Shown here piece after piece: positions 24,388-32,995 of a stretch of DNA of 59,052 nt. The notes under the pieces are model-generated. The model searched no databases, was not told the origin of the DNA, and worked only from the letters and a program-made list of their open reading frames with translations. Source of the stretch: Amycolatopsis keratiniphila subsp. keratiniphila (lineage in GTDB: Bacteria; Actinomycetota; Actinomycetes; Mycobacteriales; Pseudonocardiaceae); the NCBI RefSeq assembly GCF_001620365.2, contig NZ_LQMT02000019.1:269505-328556 (forward strand), written 5' to 3'. The position numbers and the translations under genes are program-made. The first letter of the stretch is position 1. Every line of letters starts with the position of its first letter.

Positions 24388-24671
24388 CCTCCGAAAGCCT
24401 CCTCCGCGGAGTTCTCGTTTTCGGAGTACGCCTTGGCGGCTTTGGTGATCGATTCGCTCCAGCGGTCGATCTCGCCTGCCCACCCCTTCGCGCGCTCGGT
24501 GCACGTCGACGCCAGCGTGGGCGCGCTCTTCGCGGCCTCTCCGCCCGGCAACGCCGTCGCTATCGCGCCCAAGCCGGTGCCCGGTTCCACGGCTCTGGCC
24601 TGGTCCGCGGCGGATCCCGCCGCCTTGGCCGCGGCCCGCAGCTGACCGATCTCGACCTCGTATCCGCTCAC
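24384..24671 (-). CDS. EspC/WXG100-like small ESX protein
   Basis: 95-aa helical hairpin protein. MSGYEVEIGQLRAAAKAAGSAADQARAVEPG and KGWAGEIDRWSESITKAAKAY fit the EspC/DUF2580 branch of the WXG100 superfamily, whose members are exported by type VII secretion as dimers. First gene of a four-gene operon; probably the secretion partner of the 466-aa protein that follows. The ESX machinery itself is not in the window. Confidence 0.8.
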   Translation of the reverse strand: MSGYEVEIGQLRAAAKAAGSAADQARAVEPGTGLGAIATALPGGEAAKSAPTLASTCTERAKGWAGEIDRWSESITKAAKAYSENENSAEEAFGG

Positions 24672-24680
24672 AGCGGGACT

Positions 24681-25619
24681 TTACGTCAGCTCGGAAGGCT
24701 CCACAGCCGATTCGCGCGAAGGCGTGGCAAGCCGGCGGACGACGTCGTCGTACCGCGCCTGGTCGGCGGCCGCGCGGGCGTGTGCCCGCTCCAGTTCCTC
24801 GGCGAGAGCCGTCGCCCGGGCTTCGGCGAGGCTTCTGGCCGTGTGTTCTTCCGCGAGCGACGTCCGAAGCCCGGCCGAGTCCTTTTCGGACACCGTCGCG
24901 CGCGTCTTGGCCTCGTCGAGCCGGTCCCGCAGCGCCGCGACTTCCGCGGCCGCCCGGGCCAATGCCGTGTCGCGCTCGGCCAGCTCCGTCGTCAGCCGGG
25001 TCTTCTCCTCACGCAGCGTCCGGAGCTCCGCGAGCAGCTCATCGCGGGCACGTTCCGCCGCGACGGTCGCGGCTTCCGCGGCACCGCGGGCTCGTTCGTG
25101 GGCGGCGACCTCGGCCCACGAACGCTGCCGGGTCTCCTCCGCGTCCTTCAAGGCTTGCTCGGCGACGCGTTCCGCCTTGACCTTGGCCGCCTTGTCGTCG
25201 CGGGACGCGGCCACCGCGGCCGCGCGCGCGGTGTCGGCCTTCGCGGCCGCCTGCTGCGCGTCCTCGGCCTCGCGCCGGGCCGTCGCCGCGTCGGTCTCGG
25301 CCTCGGTCACCCGGCCCAGCGCCGCCTCACCGGCGTCGTCGAACCGCGAACGCATCGCGTCGAGCAGTTCCACGAGCGACGCCGCCGTCGGCGTGAACTC
25401 GTCGGCGATCCGGCGGACCTCCAGCAGCGGATCGGCCACGCTCGCCACCGCGGCCGCCCGCCGGGCACGCGAGGCGGCGTCGGCGTGGGCCTTGCCGCAA
25501 TAGGCCGTGGGACGGCCTCCCTTGCGTTTCCCCTCGGCGTCCACCGCGGGTGGGGGCAGGGGATTCTCGCAGCCTTCCAGTGCGCACAGCCGGACCTCGT
25601 CGGCGTCCGTATCGATCAC
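24681..25619 (-). CDS. Zinc-finger coiled-coil protein, KfrA-like
   Basis: 312 aa from GTG 25619. N-terminal finger: C12 and C17 (LCALEGCENPLPPP), then GGRPTAYCGKAH with C41 and H45. From about residue 60 to 295 it is almost pure Ala/Glu/Arg heptad coiled coil. The opening CxxxxCxNPLPPP...GGRP is shared with the protein at 41932-43044, so they are paralogues. The layout recalls KfrA-type DNA-binding coiled-coil proteins of plasmids, but the finger is different. Unlike its paralogue it has no recombinase beside it. DNA binding or nucleoid organisation is the best guess. Confidence 0.8.
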   Translation of the reverse strand: MIDTDADEVRLCALEGCENPLPPPAVDAEGKRKGGRPTAYCGKAHADAASRARRAAAVASVADPLLEVRRIADEFTPTAASLVELLDAMRSRFDDAGEAALGRVTEAETDAATARREAEDAQQAAAKADTARAAAVAASRDDKAAKVKAERVAEQALKDAEETRQRSWAEVAAHERARGAAEAATVAAERARDELLAELRTLREEKTRLTTELAERDTALARAAAEVAALRDRLDEAKTRATVSEKDSAGLRTSLAEEHTARSLAEARATALAEELERAHARAAADQARYDDVVRRLATPSRESAVEPSELT

Positions 25620-25662
25620 CGCAGCAGGGTAGCGCCGACGCTCCGCCGATAGGGTCGCTGAC

Positions 25663-26796
25663 ATGCGTGTCCTGTTCACCTTCGCGGGCGGTAACGGCCA
25701 CTTCCGGCCGTTGCTCCCCCTCGCCCACGCGCTCGCCGGCACGGGGCACACGATCGCGTTCACCGGCGAGCCGCTGATGGTCCCGATCGTCGAGGCGGCC
25801 GGGTTCACCGCGTTCCCGTCGGGACCGGACCTCGGCAGTGACGGCGCACGCCGCCCGTTGCTCCCCGTCGACAGGGACCGCGAGGACAGCGACCTCCGTG
25901 ACGGCTTCGTCCGCCGCACCGCGCCCCTGCGCGCGAAGGACGTCACGGCGCTCTGCGAGGGCTGGGAACCGGATCTGCTCGTATGCGACGAAGCCGATCA
26001 CGGCGCGATGATCACCGCCGAACGGCGAGGCCTCCCACACGCCACCGTCCTGGTGACCGCGGCCGGAGTCCTCATCCGCGCCGAACTGATCGACGACGCG
26101 CTCAACGAGGTCCGCGCCGCACACGGCCTCCCACCGCAGCGAAATCTGGAGATGGCATACCGCCACCTCGTGCTCTCGCCGTTCCCCGCGAGCTTCCGCG
26201 ATCCCCGGTTCCCGCTGCCGCCGACCGCACGCCCGTTCCACAACCCGCTTCCCGCTCGCGGACCGGCACCGGCGTGGCACGTCGAAGGGCGCCCCACCGT
26301 CTACTTCACCCTCGGCACCATCTTCAACACCGAATCCGGCGACCTGTTCGCCCGGGCACTGGCAGGACTGCGGGAGGTCGACGCGACCTGTGTGGTCACC
26401 GTCGGGAACCTCATCGATCCCGCCGAGTTCGGCCCTCAGCCCGAGCACATCCACCTCACGCGCTACCTGCCGCAGGACGACGTCCTCCCGTACTGCGACG
26501 CAGTCCTCAGCCACGGCGGTTCGGGCAGCCTGCTCGGCGTGCTCGCCCACGGGCTGCCGATGGTGCTGCTCCCGATGGGCGCCGACCAGCCCCACAACGG
26601 CGATCGGGTCACCGAACTCGGGCTCGGGACCGTCCTCGACGTCATCGACGCGACACCGCAGGACATCCGCGACGCCGTGACCACGGTGCTGCGGGAACCG
26701 TCCTACCGGGAGGCGGCCGGGCGGTTGCGGGACGAGATCACCGCGTATCCGGCGCCGGAGAAGATCGTGCCGCTGCTGGAAGGACTGGTCGGATGA
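25663..26796 (+). CDS. UGT/MGT-family glycosyltransferase
   Basis: 377-aa GT-B enzyme of family 1 type. N-terminal FAGGNGHFRPLLPLAHAL and C-terminal LSHGGSGSLLGVLAHGLPMVLLPMGADQPHNGDRVTELG form the acceptor loop and the nucleotide-sugar signature (HGG...ADQP.N). Relatives include erythromycin-CIII-like and macrolide glycosyltransferases. Acceptor unknown. Divergent from the zinc-finger gene (43-bp gap) and coupled by ATGA overlap to the ECF sigma factor gene that follows. Confidence 0.88.
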   Translation: MRVLFTFAGGNGHFRPLLPLAHALAGTGHTIAFTGEPLMVPIVEAAGFTAFPSGPDLGSDGARRPLLPVDRDREDSDLRDGFVRRTAPLRAKDVTALCEGWEPDLLVCDEADHGAMITAERRGLPHATVLVTAAGVLIRAELIDDALNEVRAAHGLPPQRNLEMAYRHLVLSPFPASFRDPRFPLPPTARPFHNPLPARGPAPAWHVEGRPTVYFTLGTIFNTESGDLFARALAGLREVDATCVVTVGNLIDPAEFGPQPEHIHLTRYLPQDDVLPYCDAVLSHGGSGSLLGVLAHGLPMVLLPMGADQPHNGDRVTELGLGTVLDVIDATPQDIRDAVTTVLREPSYREAAGRLRDEITAYPAPEKIVPLLEGLVG

Positions 26797-28025
26797 CCAC
26801 CGAACTCGACGCCGCGATCACGCGGGCGTTCCGTGAGGAGTCGGGACAGGTGATCGCCACCCTGATCCGCGTCACCGGCGACTGGGACCTCGCCGAGGAA
26901 TGCCTCCAAGAGGCGTTCGCGCTCGCGTTGCGCACCTGGCCCCGCGACGGCGTCCCGGCGAAACCCGGCGCCTGGCTGACGACGGCGGCACGCAACCGCG
27001 CCACCGACCGGATCCGGCGAGAGGCCGTCGGCGCGGCGAAACTGCGCGAGGCCGCCGAACTGCACGTCCCCGCCGAACCGGAGTGGGACGAGAGCGGTGT
27101 CCACGACGACCGGCTCCGGCTGATCTTCACCTGCTGTCATCCCGCGCTGCCGCTCGAAGGGCAGATCGCGCTCGCGTTGCGGACCCTGGCCGGGCTCACC
27201 ACCGCCGAGATCGCCCGCGCCTTCCTCGTCTCCGAGGCGACGATGTCGCAGCGCCTGGTCCGGATGAAACGGAAGATCCGCACGGCGGGCATCCCGTACC
27301 GGGTCCCGCCCGCGGAACTGCTGCCCGAACGCACGGCCGCGGTGCTCGGGATGCTGTATCTGCTGTTCAACGAGGGCTACTCGGCCAGCGCCGGTACAGA
27401 CCTGCTCCGGCCCGACCTGTCCGCGGAGGCCATCAGGCTCGCCCGGATCCTCGCGAACCTGATGCCGGGCGAACCGGAGGTCCTCGGGCTGCTGGCCCTG
27501 CTGCTCCTGCACGACGCCCGCCGCGCCACCCGCGTCGACGACCAGGGCACCCTCGTCTCGCTCGAAGACCAGGACCGCGACGGCTGGAACACCGCCGAGA
27601 TCGCCGAGGGCACGGAACTGCTGGAGACCGCGCTCCGCCGCGGTGTCGCCGGGCAGTACCAGATCCAGGCCGCGATCGCCGCCTGCCACGCGACGGCCGC
27701 CCGCGCCGCCGACACCGACTGGGCACAGATCGCCGCCCTCTACGGGGAACTGCTGCGTTTCGTGCCCTCGCCCGTCGTCGAACTGAACCGCGCGGTCGCC
27801 GTCGCCATGGCCGAGGGCCCCGAGGCCGGGCTCGAACTGGTCGACAAGCTCACCGCGGACGGCGCTCTCCCCGGATACCACCTGCTTCCCGCGACCCGCG
27901 CGGACCTGCTCCGGCGGCTCGACCGGCTCGACGAAGCCGCCGACGCGTACCGCGAGGCACTCGCGCTCGCCGGCACCGACGCCGAGCGCACCTACCTGTC
28001 GGGAAAACTCGCCGAAATCTCCTGA
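26793..28025 (+). CDS. ECF42-type sigma factor with C-terminal extension
   Basis: 410 aa. Sigma regions 2 and 4 (residues about 1-180; ESGQVIATLIRVTGDWDLAEECLQEAF, TAEIARAFLVSEATMSQRLVRMKRKI) are followed by a long helical extension with TAAVLGMLYLLFNEGYSAS and TPR-like repeats, the ECF42 arrangement. The extension replaces an anti-sigma factor and is needed for activity in studied members. ECF42 genes usually adjoin a DGPF/YCII protein; none is seen here, and the glycosyltransferase is the partner instead. Confidence 0.92.
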   Translation: MTTELDAAITRAFREESGQVIATLIRVTGDWDLAEECLQEAFALALRTWPRDGVPAKPGAWLTTAARNRATDRIRREAVGAAKLREAAELHVPAEPEWDESGVHDDRLRLIFTCCHPALPLEGQIALALRTLAGLTTAEIARAFLVSEATMSQRLVRMKRKIRTAGIPYRVPPAELLPERTAAVLGMLYLLFNEGYSASAGTDLLRPDLSAEAIRLARILANLMPGEPEVLGLLALLLLHDARRATRVDDQGTLVSLEDQDRDGWNTAEIAEGTELLETALRRGVAGQYQIQAAIAACHATAARAADTDWAQIAALYGELLRFVPSPVVELNRAVAVAMAEGPEAGLELVDKLTADGALPGYHLLPATRADLLRRLDRLDEAADAYREALALAGTDAERTYLSGKLAEIS

Positions 28026-28099
28026 CGCCCGGTTGTCTGTCCGCGGCGTCGCCGTTCGTCGGTGGGCGACAAGTCCCGAAAAGAGGAAGGGGTCATCCG

Positions 28100-28873
28100 A
28101 TGGCCGTTCTCGACGTCCCCGGCGCCCGGCTGCACCACACCGTGACCGGCAGCGGTCCGGTGCTGCTGTGCATTCCCGGTGGCGCGGCCGATTCCGCCAT
28201 GTTCGCGCCGATCGCGAGCCTGCTCGCGGAGCACTACACGGTGATCACTTACGACCCGCGCGGCATTTCCCGCAGCACCCTCGACGATCCGGACGGGGAG
28301 CAACGGATCGAGGCCCACACCGACGACGCGCTGCGCCTGCTCGACAGCGTGAGCGCGGAACCGGCGGTGATCTTCGCGTCCAGTGGTGGGTGCATGCAGG
28401 CGTTCGATCTCGTCACCCGCCATCCCGGGCGGGTGAAGACGCTCCTGGCGCACGAACCGCCGCTGAGGGCGCTCCTGCCGGGACAACCCGACGGTGATCC
28501 GGACGAGTTGCAGCGCCTTCATCGTGAACACGGCATCGAGGCGGCGATGGCGAAGTTCATGGCCGACGCCGGTTTCGAGATGGACGGGAGCGCGCTCCCG
28601 CCGGAAATGCGGAAGAACATGGAGTTCTTCGTCGTGCACCTGATGAACATGATCGGGACCTACACCCCGGACTACGAAGCGCTGAAGGCGTCGGACACCC
28701 GGATCGTCGTCGGCGTCGGGAAGGACTCGGCCGGGCAGCCCGCGCACGAGGCGGCGGTGCTCGCGGCCGCCCGTCTCGGCGTCGAGCCGGTCTACTTCCC
28801 CGGCGACCACGGTGGTTTCGCCGCCGAGGCCGCCGCGTTCGCTCCGCAGGTCCTGGCACTTCTCGACGCCTGA
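28100..28873 (+). CDS. Alpha/beta hydrolase
   Basis: 257 aa. GSGPVLLCIPGGAADSAMFAPIASLLAEHYTVITYDPRGISRS is the oxyanion-side opening of the fold; the nucleophile elbow is FASSGGCM (a variant of GxSxG with Ala first); the terminal GDHGGF supplies the histidine. Substrate unknown. Strong ribosome site (AGGAAGGGG) before ATG 28100. Ends at a family-1 palindrome. Confidence 0.85.
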   Translation: MAVLDVPGARLHHTVTGSGPVLLCIPGGAADSAMFAPIASLLAEHYTVITYDPRGISRSTLDDPDGEQRIEAHTDDALRLLDSVSAEPAVIFASSGGCMQAFDLVTRHPGRVKTLLAHEPPLRALLPGQPDGDPDELQRLHREHGIEAAMAKFMADAGFEMDGSALPPEMRKNMEFFVVHLMNMIGTYTPDYEALKASDTRIVVGVGKDSAGQPAHEAAVLAAARLGVEPVYFPGDHGGFAAEAAAFAPQVLALLDA

Positions 28874-28928
28874 TGTCAGGAAAGGGTCGTTCAAGACGTT
28901 TTTCGTCCTGAACGACCCTTTCCTGACA
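28874..28928. terminator. Palindromic repeat, family 1 (copy 2), between convergent genes
   Basis: 19-base perfect arms starting TGTCAGGAAAGGGTCGTTC (28874-28892) and ending with the complement at 28910-28928; inner GACG and CGTC close a T5 loop with a 2-base mismatch. It begins one base after the hydrolase stop codon and ends 4 bases before the DUF1772 stop. Position and form suit a bidirectional terminator. Confidence 0.8.
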
Positions 28929-28932
28929 CGCG

Positions 28933-29424
28933 TCAGGCGCGGACGTGCACGATCAGCCCGCCCACCAGCGCGCCGAAGCCACCGATCGCGGCCAAGGTCC
29001 GCACGAGGTTCCACCGTTCCCAGACACCCTCGAACTTCGCCCGCAGCGCCGCGAAGTCGGTGCTGTCGCCGTCGAACCCCGCTTCGAGCGCGTTGTTCAG
29101 CGGCACGTTGATCGCCATCGTCACGATCAGCATCACCACCAGCAGGGCGAACCCCGCGATGAGCCACGGCAGCGCGGGCCGCAGTTCCGACCGGAAGTGC
29201 AACGCCGCCGCGACCGCCGCGAGCAGCGGAGCACCGCCGAAGCTCAGCCCGAACCAGCCGTTGAGGATCGCGATGTTGATCTCCCGCATCCCCGTCACGT
29301 ACGTCCTGGCGTCCGCGCGCCCCAGCCCCGGCATCACCGAGCACGTGTAGGCGTAGAACAAGCCGGCGATCAACCCCGCCGTGATGACGGCCGCGATCAG
29401 GACGATTTCGCTCAGCATCGCCAT
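28933..29424 (-). CDS. DUF1772 (anthrone-oxygenase-like) membrane protein
   Basis: 163 aa from ATG 29424, preceded by GGGAGGCGACAGGA. Four hydrophobic helices; GLFYAYTCSVMPGLGRADARTYVTGMREIN and NVPLNNALEAG are DUF1772 signatures. The family includes fungal anthrone oxygenases and unknown bacterial proteins. Co-directional with the NmrA-like gene, 32 bp apart, and probably in one operon under the divergent AraC regulator. Confidence 0.85.
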   Translation of the reverse strand: MAMLSEIVLIAAVITAGLIAGLFYAYTCSVMPGLGRADARTYVTGMREINIAILNGWFGLSFGGAPLLAAVAAALHFRSELRPALPWLIAGFALLVVMLIVTMAINVPLNNALEAGFDGDSTDFAALRAKFEGVWERWNLVRTLAAIGGFGALVGGLIVHVRA

Positions 29425-29456
29425 TCCTGTCGCCTCCCTTCCGATTCCAGCCCGTC

Positions 29457-30284
29457 TCATCGATTCCAGACCCCGGTGGCCGCCGCTTTCGCGGCGTATT
29501 CGGAGAAGTCCCTCGCGGGCCTGCCCAGCACCCGCTCGACGTCACCGGTGAGCGAGGAGTTCCGGCCGTCGAGGATGCGCGTGAACAGGTCGGTCAGGCC
29601 CTCGATCTCCTCCTCCGGCACGCCCTGTTCGGCCGCGCCCGCGGCGAATTCCGCGGCGGAGACCGGAACGTACCGGACATCCCGCCCGGAAGCCTTACCG
29701 ATTTCCGCCGCCGCGTCCGCGAAACCCAGCAACCGGGGACCGGTCAGCTCGTACACCTCACCGCCGTGCCCGTCGGTGGTCAGCGCCGTCACCACCACGT
29801 CCACGATGTCCTCGACGTCGACGAACGGCTCGGTCACCTCCCCAGCGGGCAGCACGATCTCCCCGGCGAGCACCGGCTCCAGCAGGAAGTGCTCGCTGAA
29901 GTTCTGCGCGAACCAGCTGGCCCGCACGACCGTCCACTCGGCACCGGAGTCCCGTACCCCTTGTTCGCTGACCACTGCTTCCTCTTCGCCGCGACCGGAC
30001 AGCAGGACCAGCCGCCGCACACCGTGGTCCACGGCCAGCTTGGAGAAATCGCGGATCGCCTCGGCGGCACCGGGGAAGGCGAGGTCGGGGTAATAGGTCA
30101 GGTAGGCGGCGCCGATTCCGGTGACCGCGGCCGTCCAGGTCGAGCGGTCGTCCCAGTCGAACACCGGCCGCGAGGCCTTCCGGACGTCGATCCCGAGGTC
30201 GGTCAGCCGCTGCGCGACCCGGCTCCCGGTCTTGCCCGTCGCGCCGAGGACCAGGACCGTCTCGTTGTTCTTCGTGTTCGTCAT
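29457..30284 (-). CDS. NmrA-like NAD(P)-binding oxidoreductase
   Basis: 275 aa from ATG 30284. ETVLVLGATGKTGSRVAQRL is the nucleotide-binding loop; RRLVLLSGRGEEEA and WTVVRASWFAQNFSEHFL are typical of NmrA/NAD(P)H azoreductase-like proteins. Paralogue of the protein at 8015. Transcribed away from the AraC-type regulator at 30365; the 80-bp gap contains an imperfect dyad (about 30307-30345, GGAACATAG facing CTATTCC). Confidence 0.88.
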   Translation of the reverse strand: MTNTKNNETVLVLGATGKTGSRVAQRLTDLGIDVRKASRPVFDWDDRSTWTAAVTGIGAAYLTYYPDLAFPGAAEAIRDFSKLAVDHGVRRLVLLSGRGEEEAVVSEQGVRDSGAEWTVVRASWFAQNFSEHFLLEPVLAGEIVLPAGEVTEPFVDVEDIVDVVVTALTTDGHGGEVYELTGPRLLGFADAAAEIGKASGRDVRYVPVSAAEFAAGAAEQGVPEEEIEGLTDLFTRILDGRNSSLTGDVERVLGRPARDFSEYAAKAAATGVWNR

Positions 30285-30364
30285 GGCACCAGTCAAACGC
30301 CTACAAATGAGACGGAACATAGTTCAAAGGCTCTATTCCATGTTTCATCGTCTACACTTGCGGG

Positions 30365-31303
30365 ATGGATCCCCTCGCCGGTCTGCTCGACGGACCCCGC
30401 GCCCGCGGTGCTTTCCTGCTGAAGTCGGTCATGACCCCGCCGTGGTCGCTGCGGATCGAGGACGAGGCGCCGCTGACGGTGATGGCACAGGTGCGCGGTG
30501 AGTCCTGGGTGGTGCCCGACCACGGGGACGCCGTCCGCCTCGGCACCGGAGACATCGCCATCGCCCGCGGTCCGGACCCGTATCTCGTCGCGGACGACCC
30601 GGCCACCCCACCGCAGGCGATGATCCTGCCGGGACAGGAATGTCTGACCCCGGACGGGAAACACCTCACCGAGCTGTCGGATCTCGGCGTCCGCACCTGG
30701 GGCGACGATCCGGACGGCCCCGTCAACCTGCTCACCGGCACCTATCCGCTGGAGGGCGAGATCAGCAAACGGCTCCTCAACGCGCTTCCGTCGTTGCTGG
30801 TCGTCCGGGACGACGAATGGGACAACCCGCTGGTGACGCTGCTCGCCGGCGAGATCGTCAAGGACACGCCCGGCCAGGAAGCCGTCCTGGACCGCGTGCT
30901 CGACCTGCTTCTGGTCGCCGCCTTGCGGACCTGGTTCGACCGGCCCGACGCCGCGGCCCCCGCCTGGTATCGCGCGCACAGCGACCCCGTCGTCGGACGC
31001 GCGCTGAAACTGTTGCAGCACAAGCCTTCCGAACCTTGGACCGTGGCGAGCCTGGCGGCCGACACCGGCGTGTCCCGGGCCGCGTTCGCCCGGCGGTTCA
31101 CCGCCGCGGTCGGCGAGCCGCCGATGGCCTACCTCGCGAGCTGGCGGATCGCGCTCGCCGCCGATCTCCTACGCCAGCATCCCGACGTCACGATCGGCGC
31201 GGTCGCCCGGCAGGTCGGCTACGGCAGCTCGTTCGCACTCAGCACCGCGTTCAAACGCGAACACGGCGTCAGCCCGCAGGGTTACCGCGCCGGCGTCGCG
31301 TAA
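30365..31303 (+). CDS. AraC-family regulator with cupin domain
   Basis: 312 aa. N-terminal cupin_6-type sensor (LKSVMTPPWSLRIEDEAPLTVMAQVRGESWVV to AIARGPDPY), C-terminal double HTH (WTVASLAADTGVSRAAFARRFTAAVGEPPMAYLASWRIALAADLL, GAVARQVGYGSSFALSTAFKREHGVSPQGYR). This subgroup commonly activates divergent NmrA-like oxidoreductase genes, as here. Its final 22 bp overlap the convergent WYL regulator gene. Confidence 0.92.
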   Translation: MDPLAGLLDGPRARGAFLLKSVMTPPWSLRIEDEAPLTVMAQVRGESWVVPDHGDAVRLGTGDIAIARGPDPYLVADDPATPPQAMILPGQECLTPDGKHLTELSDLGVRTWGDDPDGPVNLLTGTYPLEGEISKRLLNALPSLLVVRDDEWDNPLVTLLAGEIVKDTPGQEAVLDRVLDLLLVAALRTWFDRPDAAAPAWYRAHSDPVVGRALKLLQHKPSEPWTVASLAADTGVSRAAFARRFTAAVGEPPMAYLASWRIALAADLLRQHPDVTIGAVARQVGYGSSFALSTAFKREHGVSPQGYRAGVA

Positions 31304-32235
31304 CGCTCGACCAGTTCCGCGCCGATGCGGGCGAGTTCCTCCTGAACCGACTCCGGCCCCAGTACCTCGATCATCGAGCCCCAGCCCGCGAGCTGCTGCG
31401 CGATCATCCACGCCACCGGCGCAGACACAGTCACCCGCACACGCCCGTCTTCGAGCGTCTCCTCGACGCGCGCCTGCCGCCCGAAATGGTCCTGGAGGAT
31501 CGGCAGATGCCGCTCGGCGATGAGCACGGTCGCGTCCAGCCCCGAACGGCGTTGCTCGACCTGGTCGACCACCTGCTCCCAGGCCCGCGACAGTTCGAAA
31601 TCGTCCGGCCGTCCCGCGGGCAGGTCGCTGACCTCGGCGTCGGACATGCGATCGACGCGGAAGGTGCGCTGCCCCTTCTCGGTGCCCGCGATGAGGTACC
31701 AGATGTCGTCCTTGTCCACGAGCCCCCACGGATCGACGACCCGCACCACCGGTTCCGCGCCCTTCTTCGCATAGCTGAACCGGACTTTGCGGCGGCGCAC
31801 GATCCCGGACTGCAGCACGGTGAGCAGTGCGGGCCGCTCCTTCTCCCGTTCACCCCACCGCGACGGATCGATGACGACCGCGTCCGCCGCGGCCTGCGCG
31901 TCGGCGCGGAACGTGTCCGGCAGGGCCCGGACCAGCTTCCGCAGCGCGGATTTCACCTCGGGCGAGATCGACGCGGCCGGACCGGCGAGCAGGAACAGCG
32001 CCTGAGCCTCCGGCGCCGACAGTCCACTGAGGTCGGTCCGCGCGCCGCCGACGAGCGACCATCCGCCGCCCCGGCCGGGCTGCGGATACACCGGGACCCC
32101 CGCGGCCGACAACGCCTCGAGGTCACGCCGGGCGGTGGCGACCGAGATCTCCAGCTCGTCGGCCAGTTCGGAAGCCGTGACGCGGCCACGCGCCTGCATC
32201 AGCAGGAGGGTGGCCACCAGGCGATCGGCACGCAT
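31282..32235 (-). CDS. WYL-domain transcriptional regulator
   Basis: 317 aa from ATG 32235. N-terminal DeoR-like HTH (RADRLVATLLLMQARGRVTASELADELEISVATARRDLEAL), central WYL domain (FSYAKKGAEPVVRVVDPWGLVDKDDIWYLIAGTEKGQRTFRVDRM, with the WYL tripeptide conserved as WYL) and a WCX-type C-terminal domain. WYL proteins respond to nucleic-acid or small ligands. The divergent SDR gene at 32352 is the most likely target. Confidence 0.92.
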   Translation of the reverse strand: MRADRLVATLLLMQARGRVTASELADELEISVATARRDLEALSAAGVPVYPQPGRGGGWSLVGGARTDLSGLSAPEAQALFLLAGPAASISPEVKSALRKLVRALPDTFRADAQAAADAVVIDPSRWGEREKERPALLTVLQSGIVRRRKVRFSYAKKGAEPVVRVVDPWGLVDKDDIWYLIAGTEKGQRTFRVDRMSDAEVSDLPAGRPDDFELSRAWEQVVDQVEQRRSGLDATVLIAERHLPILQDHFGRQARVEETLEDGRVRVTVSAPVAWMIAQQLAGWGSMIEVLGPESVQEELARIGAELVERYATPAR

Positions 32236-32351
32236 GGCGCCCAGTCTCGCAGGAAAACCGCTCATCCAGTGAACACTTTGCGGCGCGGCCTTGACCTTCA
32301 CACCGATGTCAGGCCCTACGGTCACCGCACCCCACCCAGAAGGAGAAGCAC

Positions 32352-32990
32352 ATGGCAGGCGCAGTGATCATCGGCGCGGGACCGGGCATCGGCCGCTCGG
32401 TCGCGCACCGCTTCGCCAAGGAAGGGCTGCCGATCACCCTGCTGGCCCGCCAGTCGGCGACCCTGGAACCGCTGGCCGCCGAACTCGGGACCGCGCTGGC
32501 GCTCACCGCCGACGTCACCGACGAGGCTTCCCTCAAAGCCGCACTCGACACCGCCGCGCGGGAGCACGGCGAGCCCGACGTCGTGGTCTACAACGCGGCG
32601 ATCATCCAGGCCGACACCCCCGGCGAGCTGTCCGTCGAACGGCATCTCGCGGCGTGGTCGGTCAACGTCGTCGGAGCGATCACCACCGCCGCCCATGTCG
32701 CGCCGGGGATGGCCGAGCGCGGAGCGGGCACGATCATCGTGACCGGCGGAATGCCCGAAGCCGTACCCGCCTACACGAGCCTCTCGCTCGGAAAAGCGGG
32801 CGTGCGAGCGCTGGTTTCGCTGCTGGACAAGGAATTCGGCCGCTCAGGAGTGCATGTCGCCACGGTGACCGTGGCCGGTCCCGTCGCGAAGGGAACCCCG
32901 TTCGACCCCGACGACATCGCCGAGCACTACTGGCGCCTGCACACCCAGGCACGCGGCGACTGGGAGCAGGAGATCGTCCACACGGGATAA
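32352..32990 (+). CDS. SDR-like protein with altered active site
   Basis: 212 aa. MAGAVIIGAGPGIGRSVAHRFAKEG binds NAD(P) (GAGPGIG for TGxxxGIG) and VVYNAAI is the NAG-type motif. In the catalytic stretch AYTSLSLGKAGVRAL the lysine is present, but the position four residues before it is Leu, not Tyr; the only nearby Tyr is seven before the Lys. So the classic YxxxK pair is missing. It may use the shifted Tyr or lack dehydrogenase activity. AGAAGGAG ribosome site. Divergent from the WYL regulator. Confidence 0.85.
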   Translation: MAGAVIIGAGPGIGRSVAHRFAKEGLPITLLARQSATLEPLAAELGTALALTADVTDEASLKAALDTAAREHGEPDVVVYNAAIIQADTPGELSVERHLAAWSVNVVGAITTAAHVAPGMAERGAGTIIVTGGMPEAVPAYTSLSLGKAGVRALVSLLDKEFGRSGVHVATVTVAGPVAKGTPFDPDDIAEHYWRLHTQARGDWEQEIVHTG

Positions 32991-32995
32991 CGGAT

